Assembly (NCBI GenBank): GCA_015068175.1
Contig: SVLA01000133.1
Location: forward strand, 1-5,298
DNA: 5,298 nt
Direction: 5' to 3'
Source of the DNA: Oscillospiraceae bacterium
GTDB lineage: Bacteria; Bacillota_A; Clostridia; Oscillospirales; Oscillospiraceae
Below the pieces are notes generated by a model. The model was not told where the DNA came from. It saw only the letters and a list, made by a program, of their open reading frames with translations, and made no database searches. The position numbers and the translations under genes were made by a program. Of this stretch, positions 5,160-5,298 are shown in pieces. Numbering within the stretch: the stretch's first letter is position 1; each line of letters starts with the position of its first letter.

Positions 5160-5298
5160 TTACTCGTAGATCTCGGTGACAACACCGGAACCGACGGTAC
5201 GGCCGCCTTCACGGATAGCGAAACGCAGGCCCTTCTCGATAGCGATGGGGGTGATCAGCTCAACGTTCATCACGACGTTGTCGCCGGGCATGCACATA
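5160..5298 (-). CDS. tuf: Translation elongation factor Tu, C-terminal end (partial)
   Basis: Only the last 45 codons plus one base are present; the gene continues past the right edge. The translation begins [17 protein letters not shown] and ends [18 protein letters not shown] followed by TEIYE and TAA. This is the unmistakable EF-Tu domain 3 C-terminus, with MPGDN and the [14 protein letters not shown] signature. EF-Tu delivers aminoacyl-tRNA to the ribosome in the cytoplasm. A cysteine precedes MPGDN, where V or other small residues are common. The reading frame is intact over the visible part. It converges on the TIR-methyltransferase gene and is separated from it by paired terminators. 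Its promoter and start lie outside the window. Confidence 0.98.
   Translation of the reverse strand, partial: MCMPGDNVVMNVELITPIAIEKGLRFAIREGGRTVGSGVVTEIYE

Noticed and set aside
1..5298. CRISPR array, tRNA, rRNA, riboswitch, IS element or toxin-antitoxin pair
   Set aside because: I saw no spaced direct repeats, no cloverleaf, no conserved RNA motif, no transposase or integrase, and no small gene pair of that kind. The leaders before the promoted genes are only about 20-30 nt long.

Overview
The window looks like chromosomal DNA from a gut-type Clostridia bacterium (Bacillota, perhaps near Oscillospiraceae). This rests on the EF-Tu C-terminus, strong AGGAGG-type ribosome binding sites, sigma-A promoters with a TG extended -10, and fairly high GC with Clostridia-like proteins. 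The taxon is inferred, not proven.

Layout, left to right. Positions 37-70 hold a strong minus-strand terminator. It closes a leftward operon of three genes, in transcription order: a two-repeat DUF1538 membrane protein (2374-851), a P-II-like protein (838-473) and a second, divergent P-II-like protein (471-118). Spacing is tight (12 nt and 1 nt). The DUF1538 gene starts with TTG and has its own extended -10 promoter at 2404-2409. Upstream, also leftward, lies a membrane-anchored extracellular beta-propeller-like protein of unknown function (3441-2473), with its own promoter at 3471-3499. No clear terminator separates it from the DUF1538 operon, so readthrough is possible.

A divergent intergenic region (3442-3657) carries an imperfect hairpin and then a near-consensus rightward promoter (TTGTCA, 17 nt, TATAAT). 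This drives a single gene, 3658-5055, encoding an N-terminal TIR domain fused to a class I SAM-dependent methyltransferase-like domain. The gene ends at its own strong terminator. Facing it back to back is the terminator of the convergent tuf gene (EF-Tu), whose last 45 codons close the window.

Two things stand out. The TIR-methyltransferase fusion is a plausible NAD-consuming immune or signalling protein, and its SAM-binding glycine motif is degenerate. The DUF1538-PII-PII operon looks like an uncharacterised membrane transporter or channel with two dedicated, non-canonical PII regulators. Both functional readings are inferences from domain content and context.
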